64,000 nt of DNA from Actinomycetota bacterium (GTDB taxonomy: Bacteria; Actinomycetota; Actinomycetes; S36-B12; CAIYMF01), in contig JAPLAU010000032.1 in the NCBI GenBank assembly GCA_026393115.1, positions 1 to 64,000 of the forward strand, written 5' to 3'. The notes under the pieces were generated by a model, which was given only the letters and a program-made list of their open reading frames with translations, searched no databases and had not been told where the DNA came from. Position 1 is the first letter of the stretch, and each line of letters starts with the position of its first letter. Positions 8,167 to 17,420 of this stretch are shown piece after piece. A program made the position numbers and the translations under genes.

Positions 8167-9336
8167 GTGAGCGAAACCGACCGCACGCAAGCCGAACTAC
8201 GTGAACGCGCAGCCGCTTTCGTGGATGAGGTGTTGATTCCGCTGGAAGTGACTGCCGAGCTCGCGGGTGGTCCGTTGTCGGCGGCCGATCAGCAACTCAT
8301 TCGCGACGAATCCCTGGCGCGCGGTCTGCAAGGTGGGCTGCACTTGACCGAACACGGTGGCAACAGTTGGTCGCACGAAGAGTGGTTCCTGGTCGAAGAG
8401 CAATTCGGTCGCACGACCAACGGTGTGTCGTGGTACATCCCCAGCGCCTACAACGTGTGGAAGGCCGGCACGCCCGAACAGATCGAGCGCTGGCTCATTC
8501 CTGCACTGCGCGGTCAATTGCATGATGCGTACGCAGTGACCGAAGTTGACGCCGGCAGTGATCCTTCAGGAATCACGACCGTCGCTCGTCGAGTCGCACC
8601 GGGACGGTGGGTGCTCAATGGCGAAAAATGGTTCGTCACGTTTGGCTCCGTTGCTGCCGTAATCATCGTGATGGCGTACGCCGAGTTCGACGGTGAGCGG
8701 GTGGGCACGCTGTTCGCGGTGCCGGCCGATGCTCCGGGCGTTGAGATCGTTGATGATCCGCCGTTCACACACAACTACCCGCACGGTCATCCCACGATGC
8801 GATTCACCGATGTCGAACTCACTGATGACGACATCATCGGTGGCTTGGGCAAGGGAGACGACTTACAACGGCGGTGGTTCACCGAAGAGCGACTCGGAAT
8901 TGCGGCTCGCTGTTCTGGTGCGATGCAACGTCTGCTGACGGAGTCGGTCGAGTGGGCGGCCAACCGCGAGCAAGGTGGCGCACGACTCATCGATCATCAG
9001 GGTGTGTCGTTCCCGCTCGCCGACAGTGCGGCCGATGCTGCTGCTGGTCGACTGCTCGGTCTCGACGTGGCACGCCTCGCCGATTCCGGAGCCGACCCCA
9101 AGTTGGTGCATGGCAAAGCGTCCATGGCCAAGTTGTTTTGTTCGGAGGCGGCCGGTCGCTGCGCTGATCGTGCACTGCAGGTGTTTGGCGGACGTGGCTA
9201 CATGCGCACCTACACCGCCGAGCGGTTGTGGCGTGAGTTGCGGGTTGATCGCATCTGGGAGGGCACGTCGGAAGTTCAGCGACTTGTGATCGCGCGCAGC
9301 CTTGAGCGCCGCGGTGTCGACGCGATGCTGACGTAG
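8167..9336 (+). CDS. Acyl-CoA dehydrogenase family protein
   Basis: A 389-residue FAD enzyme of the acyl-CoA dehydrogenase fold. It has an N-terminal helical domain, the middle domain with YAVTEVDAGSD and GEKWFVTFGSVAAV, and a C-terminal helical domain. The C-terminal domain has QVFGGRGYMRTY and IWEGTSEVQRL, whose Glu is the usual catalytic base. It oxidises an acyl-CoA to the 2,3-enoyl-CoA with electron transfer to ETF. The start is GTG 8167 with GGAGG 7 nt upstream. The next gene follows after 11 nt, so the pair is an operon, probably repressed by the neighbouring TetR protein. The chain-length class is not clear. Confidence 0.88.
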   Translation: MSETDRTQAELRERAAAFVDEVLIPLEVTAELAGGPLSAADQQLIRDESLARGLQGGLHLTEHGGNSWSHEEWFLVEEQFGRTTNGVSWYIPSAYNVWKAGTPEQIERWLIPALRGQLHDAYAVTEVDAGSDPSGITTVARRVAPGRWVLNGEKWFVTFGSVAAVIIVMAYAEFDGERVGTLFAVPADAPGVEIVDDPPFTHNYPHGHPTMRFTDVELTDDDIIGGLGKGDDLQRRWFTEERLGIAARCSGAMQRLLTESVEWAANREQGGARLIDHQGVSFPLADSAADAAAGRLLGLDVARLADSGADPKLVHGKASMAKLFCSEAAGRCADRALQVFGGRGYMRTYTAERLWRELRVDRIWEGTSEVQRLVIARSLERRGVDAMLT

Positions 9337-9347
9337 TCTGGCGCTTG

Positions 9348-11366
9348 ATGAACCTCGATCGTCTGCTGTCGCCGCGTTCGGTGGCAGTTATTGGCGCTAC
9401 TGATCGTGTGGGTAGTTACGCCCGGGCGACCCTTGACAACTTACGTGAAGGTCGATTCGCGGGCTCTGTCGTGGGAGTTCATCCCACGCGCCGCGACGTG
9501 CTTGGGGTGTCGTGCGTTCCGACCCTTGCCGATCTTGACTCCGCCGTTGATGCTGTCGTCATCGCGACCCCGGCGGCGACGGTAGCAGCGCAGGTGCGTG
9601 TCGCACGTGAGATGCAGTGCGGCGGGGCGATCGTCTATGCCGCAGGGTTCGCGGAAGCGGGCGAGCACGAACTGCAGAACGAACTTGTGCGCGCTGCCGC
9701 TGGTTTTCCGGTGATCGGCCCCAATGGCAACGGAGTGGTGTCGGTGCACGCGCGGGCAGCATTGTGGGGAGATGACGTGCGGCTGCCCGAAGTTGCAGGT
9801 TCGATCGCGCTCGTGACACAGAGTGGCAATGTGGGTGTGGTGTCGCTGGCGCACCGGCAAGGGCTCGGACTGCACACGGTGGTCTCGCTGGGCAATGCCG
9901 CGGTCGTTGATGCGGCCGCCGTGATTGCCCAGTTGGCGGTGACCGACGGCGTACGCGTTATCGCAATGTACGCCGAGGCTGACGGTGACGGAGCGCGCTT
10001 GTGTGAAGCGCTCGCACTCTGTGCCGAGAACGATGTGCGACTTGTGGTGCTGAAGGCTGGGCGTAGCGCACAAGGTGCGGCAGCGGGAGCAGCGCATACG
10101 TCGGTTCTCGCGGGGGACCATCGCGTCTATGCCGCGCTGATGCGCGAGGCCGGTGCGGTGATGGTGCGTGAACCGGTCGAGCTACTGGAAACGGCGCGAG
10201 CGCTTTCGCTCGGAGTCAGGGATGCGCGCGGAATCGGTGTGGTGACTTGCTCGGGTGGCGATTCGGTGATGGCTGCTGACATCGCCGACGATGTGCGAGC
10301 GCACATTGCCACGCTGACCGGGGACACCCTCGACTCGTTGCGCGCATTGCTTCCAGACACGGCCACGGCGATGAATCCGCTCGACCACACCAACACAGTG
10401 TGGGCCGATACCGAGGCAGTGGCTGCACTCACAGAACTCGTCGCACGCGATCCAGATGTTGCCCAGATCGTGTATGTACAGGATCAGCCGCCGGAACTTC
10501 CACCCCATGCAGCAGACGAATGGACTGCCACGCGTGAGGGGGCACTACTTGGTGGAAGTCGCGCAGGTATTCCCACCGTTGTTGTCAGCACGGCCGCCGG
10601 GCAAAGTCCGCCTAGTGCCGTCGCCGGTCTCGTTCCATTGATGCAGGCGATAGCGGCACTGCAATCGCCTGCGCCCTCTGCGCATCGCCTTCGTTCGATT
10701 GCTGCGGCGGCTCACTCGGTAGTGACGGCAACCGGCGGTGACGTACTCCCCGAACACGAGGGAGCAGCCCTGCTGAGCGACTCAGGGGTTGACGTTGCCT
10801 CATCAATGGTTGCCACTACTCCGGCCGATGCACGGGAGGCAGCCGCGGCGTTAGGACTGCCGGTCGTGCTCAAGGTGTCAGCGCCGGGACTGCTGCATGT
10901 CAGCGACATCGGCGGTGTCGTCTTGGGTCTGAGTGACTTGCGCGATGTCGAAGAAGCGGCGACCCGACTGCTGGAACTTCCGGGCTTGCCTGACCGGGCC
11001 ACTCTCATGGTGCAGCAGATGATCCCCGCGGGCGTTGAAATGCTGGTGTCGGTTCACGCAGATGGGGTGGTTCCGGTGCTGGTTATCGGTCGCGGAGGAA
11101 CCTGGGCTGAGTCGTCCGATGACGTCGTGGTGGTGCCGCTGCCTGTCGATGAGTCGACGGTTGAGCGTGCCATTGACGGTCTGCGCTGCCGTGATGAGTT
11201 ACGAGGGGCTCGCGGCACACAGGCCTACGACATTGACGCACTGTGTCAATTGGCAGTGGGGGCCAGTCGCCTCGTGACCGAAGGCACCGTCTCCCTGGTC
11301 GAACTCAACCCCGTAATCGTGACGACAGATGGGGCGGTCGCGGTCGACGCCGTAATTCTTCTCTGA
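9348..11366 (+). CDS. ADP-forming acyl-CoA synthetase (acetate--CoA ligase family)
   Basis: A 672-residue single-chain member of the NDP-forming acyl-CoA synthetase family. It has an N-terminal CoA-binding domain (SVAVIGATDRVGSYA, about residues 12-26), a succinyl-CoA ligase-like middle with the phospho-His region GAAHTSVLAGDHRV (about 245-258), and a C-terminal ATP-grasp domain from about residue 450 (GLPVVLKVSAPGLLHVSDIGG). It interconverts acyl-CoA plus ADP plus Pi and acid plus ATP plus CoA. ATG 9348 is preferred over TTG 9345. Cotranscription with the acyl-CoA dehydrogenase suggests activation and oxidation of one acid, or energy recovery from its CoA ester. Confidence 0.85.
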   Translation: MNLDRLLSPRSVAVIGATDRVGSYARATLDNLREGRFAGSVVGVHPTRRDVLGVSCVPTLADLDSAVDAVVIATPAATVAAQVRVAREMQCGGAIVYAAGFAEAGEHELQNELVRAAAGFPVIGPNGNGVVSVHARAALWGDDVRLPEVAGSIALVTQSGNVGVVSLAHRQGLGLHTVVSLGNAAVVDAAAVIAQLAVTDGVRVIAMYAEADGDGARLCEALALCAENDVRLVVLKAGRSAQGAAAGAAHTSVLAGDHRVYAALMREAGAVMVREPVELLETARALSLGVRDARGIGVVTCSGGDSVMAADIADDVRAHIATLTGDTLDSLRALLPDTATAMNPLDHTNTVWADTEAVAALTELVARDPDVAQIVYVQDQPPELPPHAADEWTATREGALLGGSRAGIPTVVVSTAAGQSPPSAVAGLVPLMQAIAALQSPAPSAHRLRSIAAAAHSVVTATGGDVLPEHEGAALLSDSGVDVASSMVATTPADAREAAAALGLPVVLKVSAPGLLHVSDIGGVVLGLSDLRDVEEAATRLLELPGLPDRATLMVQQMIPAGVEMLVSVHADGVVPVLVIGRGGTWAESSDDVVVVPLPVDESTVERAIDGLRCRDELRGARGTQAYDIDALCQLAVGASRLVTEGTVSLVELNPVIVTTDGAVAVDAVILL

Positions 11367-11384
11367 ACCGTTGTTCCTGAACGA

Positions 11385-11413
11385 TGGACCAGCATGGCCG
11401 CGCCACTTATGCT
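11385..11413 (+). promoter_or_regulatory. Predicted promoter, possibly leaderless, for the Rieske gene
   Basis: TGGACC (11385-11390) and TATGCT (11408-11413) are separated by 17 bp and match sigma-70-type -35 and -10 boxes. The -10 ends 6 nt before ATG 11420, where a transcript would begin at or near the start codon. No ribosome site precedes that ATG, which fits a leaderless mRNA, common in actinobacteria. Confidence 0.5.
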
Positions 11414-11419
11414 GTTCGC

Positions 11420-12616
11420 ATGACATTTGACGGTCACGCACCCCTGAACCCCGCTGATCTTGCCGCCTCGATGCGCCCCTTCGGCGACAGCGTCATGCTG
11501 CCGGCCGAGGCTTACACGTCCGAGGAAGTCTTCGCCTGGGAGCGAGAGAACTTCTTCAGTACGTGGCTGTGCGTCGGTCGAGGTGCTGACGTTGCCGAGC
11601 CCGGCATGCAGCGTGCCGAGCAGGTGGGCTCCACGAGCGTTCTCCTCGTTCGCGGGGAAGATGGTGAATTGCGGGCGTTCGCCAATGTGTGCCGCCACCG
11701 CAACCACGAGATTCTGCCGTGCGGCGGTAGTACGAAGGCGCGCGCCATCACCTGCCCCTATCACGCGTGGTCGTACAAACTTGACGGCGAGCTTTTCAGT
11801 GCCGCCGGGTACCGCGATGTCACCGGCTTCAGCATGAAGAACTATCCCTTGCATGACATGAAAGTTGCCGAGTGGGGTGGATGGATCTTCCTCGACGTCG
11901 CAGGCAAGGGCGGCGAGTTCCACGATCACATCCGCGGCCTCGACGACCGAGTAAGCGCATATTTACCCGAGCGCCTCGTCGTTCAACACAAGCACGAATA
12001 CGTGGTCAAGTCGAACTGGAAGATCATCAACGAGAACTACCAGGAGTGCTACCACTGCCCGTCGATTCATCCCGAACTCTGTGCCGTGAGCCACTCCGAG
12101 AGCGGCGAGAACTTCGTTGGCCAGCGCGGTGCCTGGGTGGGTGGGTATCAAGATCTCAAGGAGCACGCGGTCACGATGTCGCTCGATGGTTCAAGTAACG
12201 GCACGCAGATCCCCGGGCTCAATGACCATCAGAAGCGCACGATCGACTACATCGGGCTCTTCCCGAACATGCTCATTAGCTTGCATCCTGACTATGTGAT
12301 GACGCACCGCATGGTGCCCCTTGCTGCAGGTCAGACGTGGGTTGAGTGTGCATGGCTGTTCACCCCAGAAGCCATTGCTGAACCCGGCTTTGATCACACC
12401 TTTGCCAGCGATTTCTGGGACCTCACCAACCGGCAGGACTTCACGGCGTGCGAGTCAGTGCAGCGCGGGCTCGAGTCGGGGTACTCGACGGTGGGGGTGC
12501 TGTCTCCTCAGGAAGAGGCGGTGTACCACTTCATCACGATGGTGGCCCGGGGCTACTCCGGACAACCGCTCGACGCTCACCCGTCGACGGCTCAGGCCGA
12601 AGGGGCCAACTCGTGA
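11420..12616 (+). CDS. Rieske-type aromatic-ring/N-demethylating oxygenase, alpha subunit
   Basis: A 398-residue catalytic subunit. The N-terminal Rieske [2Fe-2S] motif is C-x-H in CRHRNHE paired with C-x2-H in CPYHAW. The C-terminal domain carries the mononuclear iron site, NENYQECYHCPSIHPEL (H-x4-H). Length and spacing fit the family that includes ring-hydroxylating dioxygenases and glycine-betaine or carnitine monooxygenases. A dimethylglycine-dehydrogenase-like gene at 17.4 kb favours an N-demethylase (inference). No reductase gene is adjacent. ATG 11420 is preferred to 11384 because of the promoter position. The gene ends by overlapping the cupin start (GTGA). Confidence 0.85.
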   Translation: MTFDGHAPLNPADLAASMRPFGDSVMLPAEAYTSEEVFAWERENFFSTWLCVGRGADVAEPGMQRAEQVGSTSVLLVRGEDGELRAFANVCRHRNHEILPCGGSTKARAITCPYHAWSYKLDGELFSAAGYRDVTGFSMKNYPLHDMKVAEWGGWIFLDVAGKGGEFHDHIRGLDDRVSAYLPERLVVQHKHEYVVKSNWKIINENYQECYHCPSIHPELCAVSHSESGENFVGQRGAWVGGYQDLKEHAVTMSLDGSSNGTQIPGLNDHQKRTIDYIGLFPNMLISLHPDYVMTHRMVPLAAGQTWVECAWLFTPEAIAEPGFDHTFASDFWDLTNRQDFTACESVQRGLESGYSTVGVLSPQEEAVYHFITMVARGYSGQPLDAHPSTAQAEGANS

Positions 12617-12957
12617 CTGTGACCCCGTTCCTCGCCGATGCGATTGCGCTGACCGACCTCGACGATTGGGGTGCGTTGGCCGAGGCGACCGGTGACGCGA
12701 TGTTCACCAGTGGACGCACACTGTGGGCCGGTGACGACGGTGCCGAAGCAGGTGTGTGGGAGTGCACTGCAGGTCCGTCGTATTGGGTGCTCGAGCAAAA
12801 TGAATTCGTGCACGTACTCAGCGGAAGCATGACGGTGATTCCCGAGGGTGGCGAGGCATTCGAAGCCGGCCCGGGTTCGACCTTCGTGACCCCGCTGGGC
12901 TGGAAAGGAACGTGGATCATTCACGAGACCTTGCGCAAGTTGTACGTGCTCTACTGA
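12613..12957 (+). CDS. Small cupin-domain protein (DUF861/cupin_3 type)
   Basis: A 114-residue protein starting at GTG 12613, overlapping the Rieske gene stop by 4 nt, so translationally coupled. It has a single cupin barrel: GVWECTAGPSYW, then NEFVHVLSGSMTVIPEGG and PGSTFVTPLGWKGTW. It resembles the ethanolamine-utilisation/DUF861 cupins that often follow amine-catabolic genes. The first cupin histidines are mostly absent, so metal binding is uncertain. The role is unknown; it may bind a pathway intermediate or act as a small isomerase. Confidence 0.8.
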   Translation: MTVTPFLADAIALTDLDDWGALAEATGDAMFTSGRTLWAGDDGAEAGVWECTAGPSYWVLEQNEFVHVLSGSMTVIPEGGEAFEAGPGSTFVTPLGWKGTWIIHETLRKLYVLY

Positions 12958-12964
12958 TCGCGCG

Positions 12965-13879
12965 TCACATCGCCGCCATTGAGCCCAGACCAGTGCCTTC
13001 TTCGCCCTGACCGCGTCCCCATTTGCGGTAGGCGAGGTAGCCGAGAATCACCACGGCAAACGATGCCAGCAGAATCAATGTCGCGATCGCGTTGAGCGCG
13101 GGCGTGGGTGCCGCACGCGCTGTGTTGTAGATCTTCATCGACGTTGTCTCGCTGGCAGCGTTAGCCGACAGGTACCGAACCAAAACGAAGTTGTCGAGCA
13201 CGTCGGCAAACACGAGAATCGCGCTGACGAAAATCGCTGGGTAGAGCATCGGCAGGAGAACGCGCCGCACGGCGCCGAGCGGTGATGCGCCGAGGTCGCG
13301 GGCCGCTTCCTCGTAGTGCGTTCCGATGGTGAGAAGTCGTGCACGCACGATGACTACGGGGTAGGAGAGTTGGAAGGTGATCAACCCGATCACTTGCGCG
13401 GTTGTTCCGAGTTCGAACGGTGTTGCGAGCCACGTGATCATGAACAACAAACCGATGGCGAGTGCGATTTCGGGCACCACAAACGACAACAGCACGGCGA
13501 AACTCGCGCCTGACGGAACACGGCCACGCCAACGATCTAGTGCCAGTGCGAACAGAACACCCAGTGGAACCACGATTGCGGTGGTGATGACGCCCAGCAC
13601 AAGCGTGTGAACAACGGCACTGCGCAACGACTCGTTGTGCAGTACCGAGCCTTCCGGATCCCAGATGTACCAACGCAACGAAAAGCCTTGCCACACACTG
13701 CGGGATCGGCCGGAGTTGAACGAGAACAGCACGGCAATGGCGACTGGAACGAGCGACCACAGCAGGTAGATGAACGTGATGGTCGCGAGAGTGTACGACT
13801 TGCGTGGAGCGTTATCGGGGGCCGAGTGAACGTGGCTCAGCGAGTTGGCCTCGTCGGTGACGGTGATGGGGCCGCTCAT
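12965..13879 (-). CDS. potC: ABC transporter permease, spermidine/putrescine type (PotC-like)
   Basis: A 304-residue inner-membrane permease with about six transmembrane segments. The cytoplasmic EAA loop reads HYEEAARDLGASPLGAVRRV, which contacts the ATPase. ATG 13879 is chosen because GGAGG lies 8 nt upstream and it overlaps the potB stop (ATGA). It ends 8 nt from the converging cupin gene. It is the last gene of a potD-potB-potC unit on the minus strand. The PotC assignment is by family order; the true substrate could be another cation or amine. Confidence 0.85.
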   Translation of the reverse strand: MSGPITVTDEANSLSHVHSAPDNAPRKSYTLATITFIYLLWSLVPVAIAVLFSFNSGRSRSVWQGFSLRWYIWDPEGSVLHNESLRSAVVHTLVLGVITTAIVVPLGVLFALALDRWRGRVPSGASFAVLLSFVVPEIALAIGLLFMITWLATPFELGTTAQVIGLITFQLSYPVVIVRARLLTIGTHYEEAARDLGASPLGAVRRVLLPMLYPAIFVSAILVFADVLDNFVLVRYLSANAASETTSMKIYNTARAAPTPALNAIATLILLASFAVVILGYLAYRKWGRGQGEEGTGLGSMAAM

Positions 13880-14766
13880 GAGCGCACCTCCGATCGTGCG
13901 GTGCTGCGCGTGTACCAAATCATGGGCACCGACAACACCACGAGAACGATCAGCAACAGTGCCGCGGCCTGACCGCTCTGACCGGGCGTGGTGATCGAGT
14001 TGTTGATCAGGTTGCCGATCATTGAAGTACCGGGCGAACCGGAAAGTAGGTCGTTGGTGAAGTAGTCGCCCATCATGGGCAGACAGACCAACAGCATTCC
14101 AGCAGCAACACCGGGAATGCTCATGGGCAAAATCACTCGGCGGAACACGTCGAACCCGCCGGCGCCCAAATCGCGCGCTGCTTCGAGCAGGCTGGGGCTA
14201 ATGCGATCGAGGGCGGCGAAAAGCGGCAGGATCATGTACGGCACGTAGCCGTAGATCAAGCCCAGGATGACGGTTGTGGGCCGACCTGACAGCCAGGCCT
14301 GCTCAGTCGGTAGCAGTCCATTGAGACTGATGACCTTGTTGACCCAACCATCATTTTGCAGCAGGTTGACCCACGCAAGCATGCGCATCATGTAACTGAT
14401 CCAGAACGGTGCGACCAGCAAGGTGAGCACCAGCGCCTTGTGGCTTCCTGCGTGGCGGGCCGTGAACCACGCGACGGGAAAAGCGATCAGAAGGCACGCC
14501 GCCACTGCAATCACGACATAGGCAATCGTGCGTAGCACCGGGGGTAGGTAGAAGTTGTCGGGCCCGACGAGTCGATCAACGACAATTGCGAGTTGGGTGA
14601 ACGACCACTCGAGCGGGTTCCAGACAGGTATTGCTGAGCGGAAGACCGGGTCGACCTTGCCGAAGGCGACGCAGAGCACCACATAGAGCGGAATAAGAAA
14701 GAACACCGCCATCCATGCGATGGCAGGCATACCCAGGACCGGCCACAGCAGCCGCGACCTCCTCAC
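13876..14766 (-). CDS. potB: ABC transporter permease, spermidine/putrescine type (PotB-like)
   Basis: A 296-residue permease with six predicted membrane segments and the EAA loop SLLEAARDLGAGGFDVFRRV, partner of the PotC-like protein. It starts at GTG 14764-14766, just inside the spacing after the potD stop, and overlaps potC by 4 nt. It would form the membrane channel of an importer for polyamines or related amines, together with the PotA-like ATPase encoded divergently at 16242. Confidence 0.85.
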   Translation of the reverse strand: MRRSRLLWPVLGMPAIAWMAVFFLIPLYVVLCVAFGKVDPVFRSAIPVWNPLEWSFTQLAIVVDRLVGPDNFYLPPVLRTIAYVVIAVAACLLIAFPVAWFTARHAGSHKALVLTLLVAPFWISYMMRMLAWVNLLQNDGWVNKVISLNGLLPTEQAWLSGRPTTVILGLIYGYVPYMILPLFAALDRISPSLLEAARDLGAGGFDVFRRVILPMSIPGVAAGMLLVCLPMMGDYFTNDLLSGSPGTSMIGNLINNSITTPGQSGQAAALLLIVLVVLSVPMIWYTRSTARSEVRS

Positions 14767-14767
14767 A

Positions 14768-16042
14768 TCAGCCGCCGGCTTTGAACTGCTGCCAGATTGC
14801 TTGGTACTTGGCCTCGAGTTCGGGAGACAGCTCGAGTTGGCGGTAGCCGACGTCGAAGTAGGAAGGAAGTACGACGGCCGGCTTGAGGTTCTCGGGAATC
14901 AGTCCTGCGGCCACCAGCGCCTCGGGCGTCAGCGCAACCTGCGGTGGCTGGTAGCCGACGAAGGCCATGTTCTTCGTGGCGATTTCGGTGTCGAGCATGA
15001 AGTTGATGAACAGGTGAGACAGCACCGGGTTGTTGCCACCCTTGAGCGCGACGATGAGGTCGTTGTTGACGAGCCCCTTGCCGCTGGGCGGGAACCAGTA
15101 GCGCAGGATGTCGGCCTTGGTGCCTTCGGGCAGGTATTGCACGGCGGCAATCATGTCGCCTGACCACACCAGACTCAGGTCGGTACGCCCTTCGGGGATG
15201 TCGGTGTAGCCAGTGATGGTGACCTTGGGCTTGGTGGTCTGGTTCATCAGCAACATGGCATCGCGCGCAGCGTTGAGTTGCGCCTCGTCGCCGGTGTTGA
15301 CATCGGTGCCGCCGTTACGCAGCAGTGACATGCCGATGACCTCGCGGTAGTCATCGAGAACGGCGATCTTCTCGCGGTACTTCGGGTCCCAGAAAATGTC
15401 GTAGGGGTTGGGGCGAGCGCCGACATCTTCGGCAATCTTGTCTGCGCGCCAGCCCATACCAGTGGTGTACAACACGTACGGCACCGTGTACTGCCACTCG
15501 AGGTCGTACCACGGGTTCTGGAACGACGGGAACACGTTGCCGATGTTGGTGATGTACGAGTGCTGAAGCGGTCGAATCAGGCTCGCCGTCACGAGTTTGC
15601 CAATGGCGTCGTAACTCGGGAAGTACACGTCGAAGGGCGTGGTTCCGGTTCGAATCTTCGCGAGTGCTTCGCTGTAGTCGTTGAAGGTTGAGACGGCGAC
15701 CTTCACTCCGTACTTCTCATATTTCTTCTCGAATGCCGTCACGACCTCGGGGTTGAGGTAATCGGCGTAGTTGTATATCTGCAGAGTTGCACCCTGCTCG
15801 GGCTCTAGCCCCGAAGCGATGGGCTGGTTATCAGCAGCAATGGGCCATTTCACCGGGTTGGTGGGGGAGGCAAGTTGCAAACTCGTCGCGCTGGCACTTT
15901 CCGAAGCGCCACCGCCACCTGAACCGCCACCGGAGCCACGAGCACATGCGGCCAGGACACCGGCAGTCGGAATCGCTAAGGCCGACGCCTGTAGCAGTCG
16001 ACGGCGACTGACCGGACGGATTGGCTGCTGCTCTTCGCTCAT
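14768..16042 (-). CDS. potD: Extracytoplasmic polyamine-type solute-binding lipoprotein (PotD-like)
   Basis: A 424-residue binding protein. The N-terminus has twin arginines and a hydrophobic stretch ending in a lipobox (SRRRLLQASA ... GVLAAC), so it is probably exported by Tat or Sec and lipidated at the Cys. A Gly/Ser-rich linker follows, then a PotD/PotF-like body beginning TLQIYNYADYLNPEVVTAFE. It should deliver its ligand to PotBC. The ligand residues cannot be assigned from sequence alone. It is divergent from potA across a 199-bp gap that must hold both promoters; I see no clear operator there. Confidence 0.85.
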   Translation of the reverse strand: MSEEQQPIRPVSRRRLLQASALAIPTAGVLAACARGSGGGSGGGGASESASATSLQLASPTNPVKWPIAADNQPIASGLEPEQGATLQIYNYADYLNPEVVTAFEKKYEKYGVKVAVSTFNDYSEALAKIRTGTTPFDVYFPSYDAIGKLVTASLIRPLQHSYITNIGNVFPSFQNPWYDLEWQYTVPYVLYTTGMGWRADKIAEDVGARPNPYDIFWDPKYREKIAVLDDYREVIGMSLLRNGGTDVNTGDEAQLNAARDAMLLMNQTTKPKVTITGYTDIPEGRTDLSLVWSGDMIAAVQYLPEGTKADILRYWFPPSGKGLVNNDLIVALKGGNNPVLSHLFINFMLDTEIATKNMAFVGYQPPQVALTPEALVAAGLIPENLKPAVVLPSYFDVGYRQLELSPELEAKYQAIWQQFKAGG

Positions 16043-16241
16043 TCACTTCTCCTCGCGGTGGTCGACATTGCCGACTTCAATGATCGGTCCCTACACTGAG
16101 TGCTCGCTCAGGATTTGGCAAGGACTTCACCAGAACCCGTCCGCGCAGTGTAGGTTCCGACCCAACCATGAATCGACCCCGGGAGCCACGTCATCGACAA
16201 GTTCTCTTTTCAGAGTCCCGCAATGAGGGAGTGCTGCTGCC

Positions 16242-17408
16242 GTGGTTGAGGTGACTCCCGCCACCGGTGGCGCGATCAAATTGGTGTCGTTACGCAAGAG
16301 TTATGGCGACGTCGAGGCGGTCAAGGGCATCGATTTGTCGATGCAGGCAGGTGAGTTCTTCTCGCTACTTGGCCCATCAGGCTGCGGCAAGACCTCGACA
16401 CTGCGCATGATTGCCGGCTTTGAAATTCCAACAGGCGGTCAGGTGCTCCTTGACGGCACTGACATCGCCACGGTTCCTGCGCACCAGCGACCGGTCAACA
16501 CGGTCTTCCAGAACTACGCGCTCTTTCCTTTCATGTCAGTTGCCGACAATGTCGCATTTGGCCTGAAATATGAAAAGTTGAGTAAGCAGGAAATGTCGCG
16601 TCGTGTGGGCGAGGCACTCGAACTCGTGCGCATGGGCAGTTACGGCAAGCGCAAGCCGGCGCAGCTCTCCGGTGGTCAACAGCAGCGCGTGGCGCTCGCG
16701 CGTGCGCTGGTGCTCGGCCCTCGCGTGTTGCTACTCGATGAGCCGCTGGGTGCTCTCGATGCCAAGTTGCGCAAGGCACTGCAGGTTGAACTCAAGACCC
16801 TTCAGGAGACGGTCGGAATCACGTTCGTCTACGTGACGCACGACCAAGAAGAAGCCCTCACCATGAGCGATCGCATTGCAGTGATGGCCGAGGGATTGGT
16901 CGAACAGGTCGGAACGCCGACCGAGGTTTACGAGGAGCCCACCACCGCGTACGTTGCCGACTTCCTTGGTAGCGCCAACGTGCTTGAGGTCACGGCCGTT
17001 GGCCCAGCCGAGGGCGGCACCGCCTTCCGCATCGGCGACGACGTACTCACCGCGGGCGGCGCTTCCCACGAACCCGGTTCAGCCAAACTCGTGGTGCGGC
17101 CTGAGCGGTTGCGGCTTGAGGTGCCTGGCGCGACCGGACAATCTCTACCTGGCACTGTCGAGCGGGTGGTCTACCTCGGTGCCAACAGCGACGTCGTGGT
17201 GCGCCTGAGCGACGGTGGGCGGCTTGTAGTGAACGCTCCCGCCGAGGTTGCGCGCGCGCATCAGGCGGGCGATGCTGTTGCCGTCATTGCGCCTCCAGAA
17301 GCGTTGCGACTCTTGCCGCCCGGCGCGCTCGGTCATGCTTCGAACGAGCCCGAACTCGTCGTCGATGACGACACCAAAGAAGACCAGCCGCACTCCGAGC
17401 CCGCGTAG
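16242..17408 (+). CDS. potA: ABC transporter ATPase, spermidine/putrescine type (PotA-like)
   Basis: A 388-residue ATPase with Walker A GPSGCGKTS, signature LSGGQQQR, Walker B VLLLDEPLGALD, the H-loop THDQEEA and a C-terminal TOBE domain. It powers import by PotBCD. The start is GTG 16242; a second GTG at 16251 is possible. It is not in the potDBC transcript but divergent from it, and it leads a two-gene unit with the dimethylglycine dehydrogenase-like gene 12 nt downstream. That coupling suggests the imported substrate feeds that enzyme. Confidence 0.9.
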   Translation: MVEVTPATGGAIKLVSLRKSYGDVEAVKGIDLSMQAGEFFSLLGPSGCGKTSTLRMIAGFEIPTGGQVLLDGTDIATVPAHQRPVNTVFQNYALFPFMSVADNVAFGLKYEKLSKQEMSRRVGEALELVRMGSYGKRKPAQLSGGQQQRVALARALVLGPRVLLLDEPLGALDAKLRKALQVELKTLQETVGITFVYVTHDQEEALTMSDRIAVMAEGLVEQVGTPTEVYEEPTTAYVADFLGSANVLEVTAVGPAEGGTAFRIGDDVLTAGGASHEPGSAKLVVRPERLRLEVPGATGQSLPGTVERVVYLGANSDVVVRLSDGGRLVVNAPAEVARAHQAGDAVAVIAPPEALRLLPPGALGHASNEPELVVDDDTKEDQPHSEPA

Positions 17409-17420
17409 AAGGAGCTAGTC